Positions 6,268 to 12,959 of a stretch of DNA of 17,541 nt are shown here, one piece after another (position 1 is the stretch's first letter; every line of letters starts with the position of its first letter). The notes under the pieces were generated by a model. The model was not told the DNA's origin, did not search any database, and saw nothing but the letters and a program-made list of their open reading frames with translations. Both the position numbers and the translations under genes were made by a program. The stretch is from Candidatus Nanohaloarchaea archaeon (lineage in GTDB: Archaea > EX4484-52 > GLR71): the NCBI GenBank assembly GCA_030671745.1, contig DAOVHT010000011.1, forward strand, positions 1 to 17,541, written 5' to 3'.

Positions 6268-7175
6268 AATACTCTACCTCCTTTTACATTCTCCCAGCTT
6301 GTAGTGAGCAAACCTGGCGGAAAAAATATTAGCTGCCTGATTATCTCCTGCTCTTTTTCAACAACTGAAAGTCCTGTCGTCACGCACACATTCTGCCCGA
6401 ATATTTCATAGACATTGGCACCGTGCGGCAGGTCATAGCAGAATTGCCCTTCAGTTTCGATGAAGTCATTTATCTCCATCAATCTTTCATCGCTCAACTT
6501 ATGGTCTTGGATAAATTGCGCAGTCTCAAGGTTCAAGGGATCCGCCGGCGCATCCGCTCTCCTGAAAGTCAGCTGAAACACATCATTCGCTTCAGCATAC
6601 CTGATAACATTTTCAACTTCCTGGACACAGTCTATATATCCGTCAAGCATGACGCATGAAAGTCTTGTCTTCAATCCGCGGTCATCAAGCTTCTCAATCA
6701 ATTCGGGCAGGTCGAAATATTTTCGTCCGCCTTTGGGTCTGAAAAGCTCTTCATTTTTTGAAGCCTCATAATGGTATATGGATAATGCCACAGTGTCAAG
6801 ACCATGATTCTTCCAGACATCAAGCCACCCGTCATAATGTCCGCCTTTAGCAAGCAGTGACCCGTCAGTCTGTATCTCCCTCTTATCAAAGCGCATCCCT
6901 CTCAGGTTCTCGACCTTTTCGATCCTGTGCAGGTATTCAGTAATCTGTGCCGGGTACAATGTAGGTTCACCTTTACCTGTTATCAGCGCAACCTCCGCGT
7001 CATGGTTCAGCGCATAGTTAGTTGATCTGTCAAAAGCGTCCCAGTCAACAACGGGCGCATCATAGCCGAGTCCATAATCAGGAGTCATCTTGGATATGCA
7101 TATTTGACAATCATTGACACAGGCCTTGTTACCGGCAATCATCGTGTAAGTCAGCGCTTTTTTCACATCCATCAT
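6264..7175 (-). CDS. radical SAM protein in the NAD regulon
   Basis: About 303 residues. Radical SAM enzymes use a [4Fe-4S] cluster to cleave S-adenosylmethionine and start radical chemistry. The cluster motif is Cys19-x3-Cys23-x2-Cys26 (CVNDCQIC), and GKGEPTLYP near residue 70 is the SAM-binding GGEP-type strand. No SPASM or other Cys-rich C-terminal extension is seen, only scattered cysteines. Subfamily and substrate were not recognised. A GGAG Shine-Dalgarno directly precedes two adjacent ATGs (7175 and 7172), and a GTG at 7166 is also well placed, so the start is uncertain by three codons; the frame also allows TTG at 7184. First gene of an operon with the 29-codon ORF and the aminotransferase. 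Two 17-bp palindromes (7189-7205 and 7260-7276) precede it, so it should respond to the same regulator as pncA and pncB. Confidence 0.85.
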   Translation of the reverse strand: MMDVKKALTYTMIAGNKACVNDCQICISKMTPDYGLGYDAPVVDWDAFDRSTNYALNHDAEVALITGKGEPTLYPAQITEYLHRIEKVENLRGMRFDKREIQTDGSLLAKGGHYDGWLDVWKNHGLDTVALSIYHYEASKNEELFRPKGGRKYFDLPELIEKLDDRGLKTRLSCVMLDGYIDCVQEVENVIRYAEANDVFQLTFRRADAPADPLNLETAQFIQDHKLSDERLMEINDFIETEGQFCYDLPHGANVYEIFGQNVCVTTGLSVVEKEQEIIRQLIFFPPGLLTTSWENVKGGRVL

Positions 7176-7188
7176 CTCCTTCAAATTT

Positions 7189-7205
7189 AGTGTCCAACCG
7201 ACACT
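7189..7205 (-). promoter_or_regulatory. palindromic operator O4 (radical SAM gene, proximal)
   Basis: AGTGT-N7-ACACT with inner GTGTC-N5-GACAC. The minus-strand sequence upstream (TTTTTTGGAATAGTAAGTGT) is nearly the same as at pncA and pncB. It ends 14 bases before the first likely ATG of the radical SAM gene, so it overlaps the expected transcription start. Confidence 0.8.
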
Positions 7206-7221
7206 TACTATTCCAAAAAAT

Positions 7222-7252
7222 TTTTAGGTCTGCATCTATCACAGGCCTAAAA
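7222..7252. repeat. hairpin between the two radical SAM operators
   Basis: TTTTAGG (7222-7228) pairs perfectly with CCTAAAA (7246-7252), with CTG/CAG pairing inside and a 9-base loop. On the minus strand it is followed by A-T6, which looks like an intrinsic terminator. It occupies the same place as the hairpin at 4120-4149 in the pncB promoter region. Confidence 0.45.
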
Positions 7253-7259
7253 CCATTTT

Positions 7260-7276
7260 AGTGTACACTCTACACT
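7260..7276 (-). promoter_or_regulatory. palindromic operator O5 (radical SAM gene, distal)
   Basis: AGTGT-N7-ACACT with inner GTGTA-N5-TACAC. The TATA box (minus ATTTATAAG, 7289-7297) has the same 15-base spacing to the palindrome as at O3. It is 71 bases from O4 centre to centre, against 69 for the pncB pair. Confidence 0.8.
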
Positions 7277-7317
7277 TAGTCGCTGAATCTTATAAATGTT
7301 TCGTGAGTTTTTATCAA

Positions 7318-7998
7318 TTACTGTATTATCGACAGCTTTTTCTTCAGAGAATAAAGTTTTGCAGGTCGGAATGTCTCCCGACTGACTTCATCAAGTTCGG
7401 AAAGGATACCCAGTGACAATATCTTCTTCCTGAAATTGCGCTTGTCGACAGTGTGGTTATGTATTGCCTCAATCGCATTCTGCATCTGCGTCAATGTGAA
7501 TTTATCTCCCAGAAATTTAGAGATCATGGTATAATTATCGATGTTGTGCCGTAAATCTTTATGTACATACTCAATGATCCTCTTATGGTCAAATGCCAGC
7601 TTCGGCATCTTGGTCACCGGGAACCATCTGGCTTCCTTCGCATCAGTATCGGCCGCAAGTGTAACATTATCAGAATTGATCAGCGCAAGGTATGCCACAG
7701 TGATCACACGCGTCCTAGGGTCACGGTCGATGTCGCTGAATGTATGCACCTGCTTGAGGAACACGTCCTTGATTGATGTCTCCTCATGGAGTTCCCGTAA
7801 CGCGGCCTGCTTAAGTTTCTCGTCCATGCGCATGAAACCGCCCGGGAGCGCATAAGAATCCTCAAATGGCCAGACACCTCTTTTGATGAGAAGGATGTAT
7901 AGATTATTGTCTTTTATGGTGAATACGACAAGGTCAACTGTTACAGAAGGTTTATCAAACTTAGACGGGTCATAATTGCTCTCGTTCTCTTCAGCCAT
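7318..7998 (-). CDS. nrtR: NrtR-like Nudix/winged-helix regulator of NAD metabolism
   Basis: 226 residues. The N-terminal Nudix domain has box GGFMRMDE (53-60) and RELHEETSI (68-76), where the usual last Gly is Ser; the REUXEE residues are kept, so ADP-ribose-type hydrolysis may survive. The C-terminal winged helix (about 160-220) contains FTLTQMQNAIEAIH, DKRNFRKKILSLGIL and RPAKLYSL, which is the NrtR signature. In bacteria NrtR represses NAD genes and is released by ADP-ribose; here five palindromes sit at neighbouring NAD promoters, which supports the same role in an archaeon. A TATA box about 26 bases upstream of the ATG at 7998 suggests a leaderless transcript. A related but weaker palindrome lies between TATA and ATG, so self-regulation is possible. 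The gene is separated from the radical SAM operon by 42 bases before the distal operator. Confidence 0.9.
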   Translation of the reverse strand: MAEENESNYDPSKFDKPSVTVDLVVFTIKDNNLYILLIKRGVWPFEDSYALPGGFMRMDEKLKQAALRELHEETSIKDVFLKQVHTFSDIDRDPRTRVITVAYLALINSDNVTLAADTDAKEARWFPVTKMPKLAFDHKRIIEYVHKDLRHNIDNYTMISKFLGDKFTLTQMQNAIEAIHNHTVDKRNFRKKILSLGILSELDEVSRETFRPAKLYSLKKKLSIIQ

Positions 7999-8005
7999 AC
8001 AGTTA

Positions 8006-8030
8006 TTGTATCATTTACAATTATATATAT
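8006..8030 (-). promoter_or_regulatory. nrtR promoter with degenerate palindrome
   Basis: The TATA box is in the AT run 8021-8030 (minus ATATATATAA), 26 bases before the ATG. Next to it, TTGTA-N5-TACAA (8006-8020) keeps the TGTA-N5-TACA core of operators O2, O3 and O5 but not the outer AGTGT/ACACT ends. A weak autoregulatory site is possible. Confidence 0.4.
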
Positions 8031-8047
8031 GTTTATCTTAAGAAACA

Positions 8048-9043
8048 TCATTCAAAATAAATAGGTTCGGGAAGTAAAGTCATACCACCCTTGTCATCAT
8101 ATGTAATGTTCACAATCCAACCGCTTATAGGTGTATATAGACCACGTTTTAAATATGATTCACTTGGTTTCAAGAATGTACCGCATCCAAATTGATGTAT
8201 GCTGTCGCCGTTATTTTTTTCCAAATAATAACGTGTTTTATGGAAGTGACCTTCAGCAATAATTTTTAGATGGTTGGTATGATCGTTTAAAATAATATAA
8301 TCCTTTTGATCCTGAGTAATAGATTCATAATCTTGTTTATTAATGTCATGTGTTAGTTCAAGTACATTTCCTAGCTTATCAATTACGACCCTACCAACAC
8401 AAGCGCCAAGATATACAAGGTCGTCACGTCCACTTTCAAATGCCATATCTTCAATTTTTACACCAGCATCTATCCTTTCTTTTTCACCTTCCGATTCTAT
8501 CAAACTTATACAATCATGGTTACCTATAATAAATACAGTCTGTCCTTTTATGTTAGGATAGTTTTCAATTAAATCCAAACATTGTTCATCAAGGGTTTTT
8601 AGAGAATTGTCTTCATCATGATTTTCATACATATTTATGCCTGAAATAAGATCTCCGCAGTGAAATACAGTCTCTATACCTCTTTCATTGATGATCTCGT
8701 AATATCTGTTCAAGGACTCAATGTCGCATCTTTTTGCGCCCCAATGTGTATCTGAAATAAGACCGAAACTGATAGAATTCTCAGAATCCTTGTTATATGT
8801 TTCATAAGGTATATGGAAAAATACTTCCACACCTTTTGCATTTATGATTGAATGGATTTCATGTCCTTCATTTGATAGATGATCAAGTATCTTTTCAATT
8901 TCATTAATTTTTATCTTCGTGTTTTTGTTATGGCTGGGCCCATTTAAATAATGGATCATTTCACCAACTGATGTAGGCTGTGTAGAAAGAATAGTTAATA
9001 TCTCTTGTGATATATATTCAACATATTGTTTCCAATAGTCCAT
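8048..9043 (-). CDS. metallophosphoesterase with N-terminal helix-turn-helix-like domain
   Basis: 331 residues. The calcineurin-like phosphoesterase fold binds two metals and hydrolyses phosphoester bonds. Motifs in order: DTH (98-100), GD (130-131), GNHD (174-177), THD (231-233) and GHFH (265-268). The first ~85 residues are not part of the phosphoesterase and look like a winged-helix domain (TSVGEMIHYLN, then NEIEKILDHLSNEG). This combination suggests a nuclease or nucleotide phosphatase guided by DNA or RNA binding, but the substrate is unknown. A TATA-like element at about 9075-9086 predicts a leader of about 11 bases before the ATG at 9043. Composition is clearly more AT-rich than the NAD genes beside it, so it may have been acquired by transfer. 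Transcribed alone. Confidence 0.85.
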   Translation of the reverse strand: MDYWKQYVEYISQEILTILSTQPTSVGEMIHYLNGPSHNKNTKIKINEIEKILDHLSNEGHEIHSIINAKGVEVFFHIPYETYNKDSENSISFGLISDTHWGAKRCDIESLNRYYEIINERGIETVFHCGDLISGINMYENHDEDNSLKTLDEQCLDLIENYPNIKGQTVFIIGNHDCISLIESEGEKERIDAGVKIEDMAFESGRDDLVYLGACVGRVVIDKLGNVLELTHDINKQDYESITQDQKDYIILNDHTNHLKIIAEGHFHKTRYYLEKNNGDSIHQFGCGTFLKPSESYLKRGLYTPISGWIVNITYDDKGGMTLLPEPIYFE

Positions 9044-9127
9044 AATTATTCATCTTACAGATATATGGGTTTCAATATTTATAATCATATCTGTGGGTTT
9101 TACAATGCACATTTAAATCAGTTATTT

Positions 9128-9895
9128 TCAAGCACGAAAATACTCAAGCGCTTCACCAAGATCCGCAACCTCAACAACTCTGATCCCAGAAAGATCCTCG
9201 ATCTTAACAGGCACAAGTTCCGGTTGGCAGTAGTCCTTGAATATCCCGTAGTCCGAACAGAACTCAGTCTCATTGTATTCATAGGATTCGCCGACAGGCA
9301 CAAGGAATGTTTCAGCACCGATTTCTTTTGCTGCAATAGCCTTTGCCTTGATACGTCCTGCAGGACCAATACTTCCGTCATGGTTGATGGTGCCGGTGAT
9401 CATGACCTTATCATTTATGTCGGAGCCCGAAAGCGCAAGCACGGTGGCGATGGTGAACGCAGCTCCTGCCGACGGTCCCTCAAGCATTGATGCATCAGCC
9501 ACAAGATTATATGTGATGTCGACCTCTTCAAGGCTCTTGTTAAGGTAATCGGATGCGATTTCAGCCGCACTCCTCATTGATGCCTGCGTATCGAAATTAG
9601 TTATGATGTTGCCCACATTGACAAGTATAAGCCCGGAACCGGAACTGACATCGACCTCAAGGAACGCAGTGACGCCCGTACCGTTGCCATTGACAGCCGG
9701 AAGGTTGATGATCAAAGAGTTAGGATTATCAATATATAGTACCTCTTTCTCAAGAACCGGCTGAGTAATCATCTGTATGGTATCCGTGTCAACCTCAGTG
9801 AACAAGATTGCGCCGGAATAGATTCCTGCAATGAATATAAGAATGACTATCAGTGCAGTCTTAATGTTGACCTGACTTTTTTCAGTTTTTTTCAT
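9128..9895 (-). CDS. membrane-anchored Lon-type (S16) serine protease domain protein
   Basis: 255 residues. One membrane segment (about 13-33) follows a short, charged N-terminus, which predicts N-in topology and a domain outside the membrane. The rest matches the Lon protease domain: Ser142 in EGPSAGAA and Lys185 in AGRIKAKAIAAK form the Ser-Lys dyad, with the same 43-residue spacing as in E. coli Lon. There is no AAA+ ATPase part, so unfolding must be done by others or the substrates are already exposed. An extra Cys-containing insert (about 215-228) lies near the C-terminus. The frame reaches a TTG at 9904, but the ATG at 9895 is preferred. Upstream of it is the SRP RNA gene; no operon partner is seen. 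Confidence 0.85.
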   Translation of the reverse strand: MKKTEKSQVNIKTALIVILIFIAGIYSGAILFTEVDTDTIQMITQPVLEKEVLYIDNPNSLIINLPAVNGNGTGVTAFLEVDVSSGSGLILVNVGNIITNFDTQASMRSAAEIASDYLNKSLEEVDITYNLVADASMLEGPSAGAAFTIATVLALSGSDINDKVMITGTINHDGSIGPAGRIKAKAIAAKEIGAETFLVPVGESYEYNETEFCSDYGIFKDYCQPELVPVKIEDLSGIRVVEVADLGEALEYFRA

Positions 9896-9931
9896 ATAAC
9901 CCAACCCCTAGTTCAAATGAAAGATAAAGAT

Positions 9932-10204
9932 GGCAAGGCGCGCAGTCCCGTGGATGCAGAGACCAAAGCCTTACCGACCCACCTACCTCCACCCTGTATC
10001 CTCTAAGCACCCATACGATACCTTAGTGTTGCTCCCGTCAGGGCCTGGCACGGTTCGATATCATATAAGTCATAAAGGGCAGGGTATCAACGTTCGGAAA
10101 AGTCAGCAGACACTAAAGTTCCAGACACCGCCGAAACTGCTTCATCCTGCTATAGACGATTTCACAGTAACAGGGAGCGCCTACCTCCCCGACAAAGCCT
10201 TGCC
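9932..10204 (-). ncRNA. ffs: signal recognition particle RNA (archaeal 7S/SRP RNA)
   Basis: RNA core of the signal recognition particle, which binds SRP54 and SRP19 and directs nascent secretory and membrane proteins. The minus strand holds the helix-8 signature CGTGCCAGGCCCTGACGG followed by GGAGCAACACTAAGG, as in SRP RNAs of all domains. The 5' end GGCAAGG (10198-10204) pairs with the 3' end CCTTGCC (9932-9938), the terminal helix 1 of archaeal SRP RNA, which sets the ends. The ~273-base length is slightly short of the usual ~300. GGAGGTAGGCGCTCC near the 5' end can form the small Alu-domain hairpin. The 93-codon frame on the plus strand here is not a gene. Confidence 0.92.
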
Positions 10205-10224
10205 ACTATAATATAGACAAATAA

Positions 10225-10234
10225 CTTTTATATA
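10225..10234 (-). promoter_or_regulatory. TATA box of the SRP RNA gene
   Basis: The minus strand reads TATATAAAAG, centred about 25 bases before the predicted first base of the RNA at 10204. The divergent CysRS promoter lies beside it. Confidence 0.65.
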
Positions 10235-10254
10235 CTGATTGCACCGACAACAAC

Positions 10255-10266
10255 ATTTAAATAAAT
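10255..10266 (+). promoter_or_regulatory. TATA region of cysS, leaderless start
   Basis: ATTTAAATAAAT is centred about 25 bases before the ATG at 10285. No Shine-Dalgarno is present, so transcription should start at or next to the start codon. Confidence 0.55.
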
Positions 10267-10284
10267 AAATCTAAATATACATCC

Positions 10285-11697
10285 ATGGCACTCACATTCT
10301 TCAACACGATGACTCGAAAAAAAGAGATATTTACACCCATAAATGGCAAGAAGGTAAACCTGTACGTCTGTGGTCTTACAGTCTATGACTATCCGCACGT
10401 CGGCCACAGCCGTGTCTATATAATGTGGGACATCCTGAGGCGATACCTTGACTATTCAGGATACGACCTGAAGCATGTCCAGAACATAACAGACATCCAC
10501 GATTCTATAATCAAGCGCGCAAAAGAAGAGAATGTATCCTTAGAGGACCTGACCCAGAAATTCACAGACATTGCCTTTGAAGATATGGATCGGTTACGGA
10601 TCAAGCGCGCACACGTCTACCCTAAAGTCACAGACCACATAAAAGAGATAATCGACATGATAGCAACCCTGATTGACAAGGGCTATGCCTATGTCACAGA
10701 CGACGGTTCAGTCTATTACGATATATCAAAGTTCGCAGATTACGGAAAATTGTCAAGGATAGACCTGACCCAGACAAAAGCAGGAGTAAGGGTTGATGTG
10801 GATGATTACAAGGAAAACCCGCAGGATTTCGCACTATGGAAATCCGCAGACGACGAACCGACATGGGACAGCCCCTGGGGCAAAGGACGGCCTGGTTGGC
10901 ACATCGAATGTTCTGTCATGGCAAGAAAGCACCTGGGTGACACTCTTGACCTCCACACAGGCGGTATGGATCATTATTTCCCGCATCATGAGAACGAGAT
11001 TGCGCAGAGCGAGGCAGCCACAGGCAAGAAGTTCGTAAACTACTGGATGCACACAGCATTCATAAACATAGGTGGCGAAAAGATGTCAAAATCCCTGAAA
11101 AACTTCATAAGGATAAGGGATATACTTGAGACATACAGGCCAGAAGTATTGCGACTGTTCATGATATCCTCCCATTACAGGACACCTGTAGACTACAATC
11201 CAAAAAACATAGACAATGCAAAGGCAGCCCTTGACCGTCTTGAGACATTCCTTGACAATCTTGACTTCTACAAGAAAGATGCACAAGATAAAGGTCAGGA
11301 AGACAGAAAAGTCAAAGAGCTAATCAATGATTCAAAAGAAGGATTCATAACTGCGATGGACGACGACCTGAACACGCCTGAAGCATTTGAATCACTTTTC
11401 CGTTTCGTAAAAGACATAAACCGCCTGATGAAAAAGCCCGATGCAATAGGAAAAAAAGAGATAGACAATATCAAAGCGCACCTTTACGACATGGATCAAG
11501 TATTTGACGTACTCCCTACAAAAGAGAAAGGTGAAGATACCCTATCAAAAGAAGTAAATGCCCTGATAGAAAAACGTGAACAAGCCCGAAAAGAAAAAGA
11601 CTGGGCCGAAGCCGACAAGATAAGGGACAAGCTCGATAAGTTAGGTATCGTCATCGAAGACACCGGCAAAGGTATCAGATGGAAGAAAAAAAGATAA
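10285..11697 (+). CDS. cysS: cysteinyl-tRNA synthetase
   Basis: 470 residues, normal length for class I CysRS. It charges tRNA-Cys with cysteine in the cytoplasm. Seen in the sequence: the HIGH-type motif HVGH (38-41), zinc ligands Cys29, Cys209, His234 and Glu238 at positions matching the E. coli enzyme, the GWHIECS cysteine-recognition segment (204-210) and the KMSKS loop (266-270). The C-terminal helical anticodon region runs to the end. The presence of CysRS suggests the organism need not rely on the SepRS/SepCysS route. The ATG at 10285 lacks a ribosome site and is about 25 bases from a TATA region, so a leaderless mRNA is likely. Divergent from the SRP RNA gene. Stop TAA, followed by a T-rich tract that may end transcription. 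Confidence 0.96.
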   Translation: MALTFFNTMTRKKEIFTPINGKKVNLYVCGLTVYDYPHVGHSRVYIMWDILRRYLDYSGYDLKHVQNITDIHDSIIKRAKEENVSLEDLTQKFTDIAFEDMDRLRIKRAHVYPKVTDHIKEIIDMIATLIDKGYAYVTDDGSVYYDISKFADYGKLSRIDLTQTKAGVRVDVDDYKENPQDFALWKSADDEPTWDSPWGKGRPGWHIECSVMARKHLGDTLDLHTGGMDHYFPHHENEIAQSEAATGKKFVNYWMHTAFINIGGEKMSKSLKNFIRIRDILETYRPEVLRLFMISSHYRTPVDYNPKNIDNAKAALDRLETFLDNLDFYKKDAQDKGQEDRKVKELINDSKEGFITAMDDDLNTPEAFESLFRFVKDINRLMKKPDAIGKKEIDNIKAHLYDMDQVFDVLPTKEKGEDTLSKEVNALIEKREQARKEKDWAEADKIRDKLDKLGIVIEDTGKGIRWKKKR

Positions 11698-11761
11698 TTT
11701 TTTCTTTTCGCGCACAAAAACTATAAAAGCACCCTATACTAATAATTATATAGTGATACTT

Positions 11762-11968
11762 ATGGAGAAACAAGAAATGCCCCTGCCTGAAGGAAAATTA
11801 GGTCTTTTCTGGGTCATAGGCGCAATCGCGATGACTGCTGCAGGTTGGGTCTTAGGTCTTGAGAACCAGACCTCATCAAACGTGTTCATGGCATTCATAC
11901 TCGTACTTTTCGCCGGTCTATCCTGGATCGGTGTAGCGGTCGGCGTGATACACAGAAACAGGAAATGA
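11762..11968 (+). CDS. small two-helix membrane protein
   Basis: 68 residues from ATG 11762, or 71 from the GTG at 11753. After MPLPEGKLG come two hydrophobic stretches (about 11-30 and 39-60 from the ATG) and a basic C-terminus HRNRK, so a small two-pass membrane protein with both ends probably inside. A TATA box CTATAAAAG (11721-11729) would start transcription near 11751, which makes the GTG start nearly leaderless and leaves 11 bases before the ATG. Function not recognised. The following gene encodes a protein of similar size and plan, and the two are probably co-transcribed with a 6-base gap. Confidence 0.7.
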   Translation: MEKQEMPLPEGKLGLFWVIGAIAMTAAGWVLGLENQTSSNVFMAFILVLFAGLSWIGVAVGVIHRNRK

Positions 11969-11974
11969 TTTTTA

Positions 11975-12190
11975 ATGTCTAATCCTCTTCCGGAACAGAA
12001 GCTAATTGGCGAATGGATGTTGGCAACAGCATGCATAGTCTCTGGTATCTGGATTGCAATGAATGTAGAATGGGTCCTGGGTACTACAACAGGGTCATAT
12101 TACGGCGCACTTCTTATCGCATTCATCCTTAACCTAGTAGCAGGTCTGATCTATTCGGCAATAACGGCAGAAGTCGCAAGAGATTTGTGA
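11975..12190 (+). CDS. small two-helix membrane protein, relative of the preceding one
   Basis: 71 residues with two hydrophobic segments (about 14-32 and 43-65). The N-terminal LPEQKL resembles LPEGKL of the preceding small protein, and the helix positions and lengths agree, so the pair may be an old tandem duplication. Function unknown. Six bases separate it from the preceding stop, with no strong ribosome site. The downstream 80 bases are AT-rich and converge on the 142-residue gene. Confidence 0.7.
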   Translation: MSNPLPEQKLIGEWMLATACIVSGIWIAMNVEWVLGTTTGSYYGALLIAFILNLVAGLIYSAITAEVARDL

Positions 12191-12271
12191 ATAAATTATT
12201 TTGTTGTTTGTATTATTTTTTTATATTCTAATTTGTGCAATTCTAAATCTACATAATTTGATGATAATCTT

Positions 12272-12700
12272 TTATTGAATATTCAACTCATTCATCAATT
12301 TACATATTTTTGGATTGTAATCATTTTTAACATCTGTCCAAACCTCTTGAATTGTTTTACCTGGGATTTTAGAAGGCATTTCACCACTATGCACAATTGA
12401 TAATTCATTTCTGTAATAATTCATCCTACTTATACCTCCATTGTCAATATAAAAAATGGGCGATTTTCCATGAACTAAATCTTTGATATAGTAATCCCAA
12501 GATTTATTAGTTTGGGTATTATGGGCTTGTATAATTGCATTCTGACTTTCAGGAATAAGTTCATTTGTAGCGTCTATTAAGAGGTACATTAGCTCTTTTG
12601 CCAATTCCTCTTTATATTTTATCAGATCTATATTTTCTTGAGATGACTCTTTGTGCCTCCCACTTGATAATTTTTCAGAAATACTTTTTAATAAACTCAT
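12272..12700 (-). CDS. hypothetical protein, 142 residues
   Basis: No family recognised. It is a soluble, mixed-charge protein with a helical N-terminal half and a middle segment KSPIFYIDNGGISRMNYY that may be a strand-turn-strand. There are no membrane segments or metal motifs. A TATA box (minus CTATATATAAATC, about 12725-12737) would start transcription about 6 bases before the ATG at 12700, so it is an almost leaderless gene. Composition is AT-rich, as in the metallophosphoesterase and the two-HTH protein, and unlike the NAD or CysRS genes, which hints at a recent arrival. Stop TAA. Confidence 0.65.
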   Translation of the reverse strand: MSLLKSISEKLSSGRHKESSQENIDLIKYKEELAKELMYLLIDATNELIPESQNAIIQAHNTQTNKSWDYYIKDLVHGKSPIFYIDNGGISRMNYYRNELSIVHSGEMPSKIPGKTIQEVWTDVKNDYNPKICKLMNELNIQ

Positions 12701-12791
12701 AATAACTAATTATTATCAATTCGGATTTATATATAGTTTGGTACTTATCTATATATTTTATGTAGGGGGTACTTATGTTATCTCAAGTGCT

Positions 12792-12890
12792 CTATAAGTC
12801 CAAATCTTTTTCAATTTTAGAACTAGTTTTACAATTATCTATATTATATTCCATAAATGTCTCTAATGTCCATTTAGAATCATATTGCAT
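12792..12890 (-). CDS. possible 32-codon leaderless ORF
   Basis: An AT-rich stretch of 259 bases (12701-12959) holds a short frame whose product is acidic and polar (begins MQYDSKWTLETFMEYN) with no membrane segment. A TATA box TTTATAAA (12912-12919) is centred 26 bases before its ATG at 12890, the same spacing as for the leaderless genes in this window. It ends in TAG. Function unknown; it may be chance, as short frames are common in AT-rich DNA. Nothing else is seen in the stretch except a repeated GGTACTTAT (12740 and 12768). Confidence 0.3.
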   Translation of the reverse strand: MQYDSKWTLETFMEYNIDNCKTSSKIEKDLDL

Positions 12891-12959
12891 AGTTATAATT
12901 GGTTATTGATATTTATAAAATTGTATATTTTGCTATAATCAATAACTTATGCGACAATC

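Noticed and set aside
9930..10211. 93-codon plus-strand frame
   Set aside because: It is the antisense of the SRP RNA, whose helix-8 signature and terminal helix are clear.
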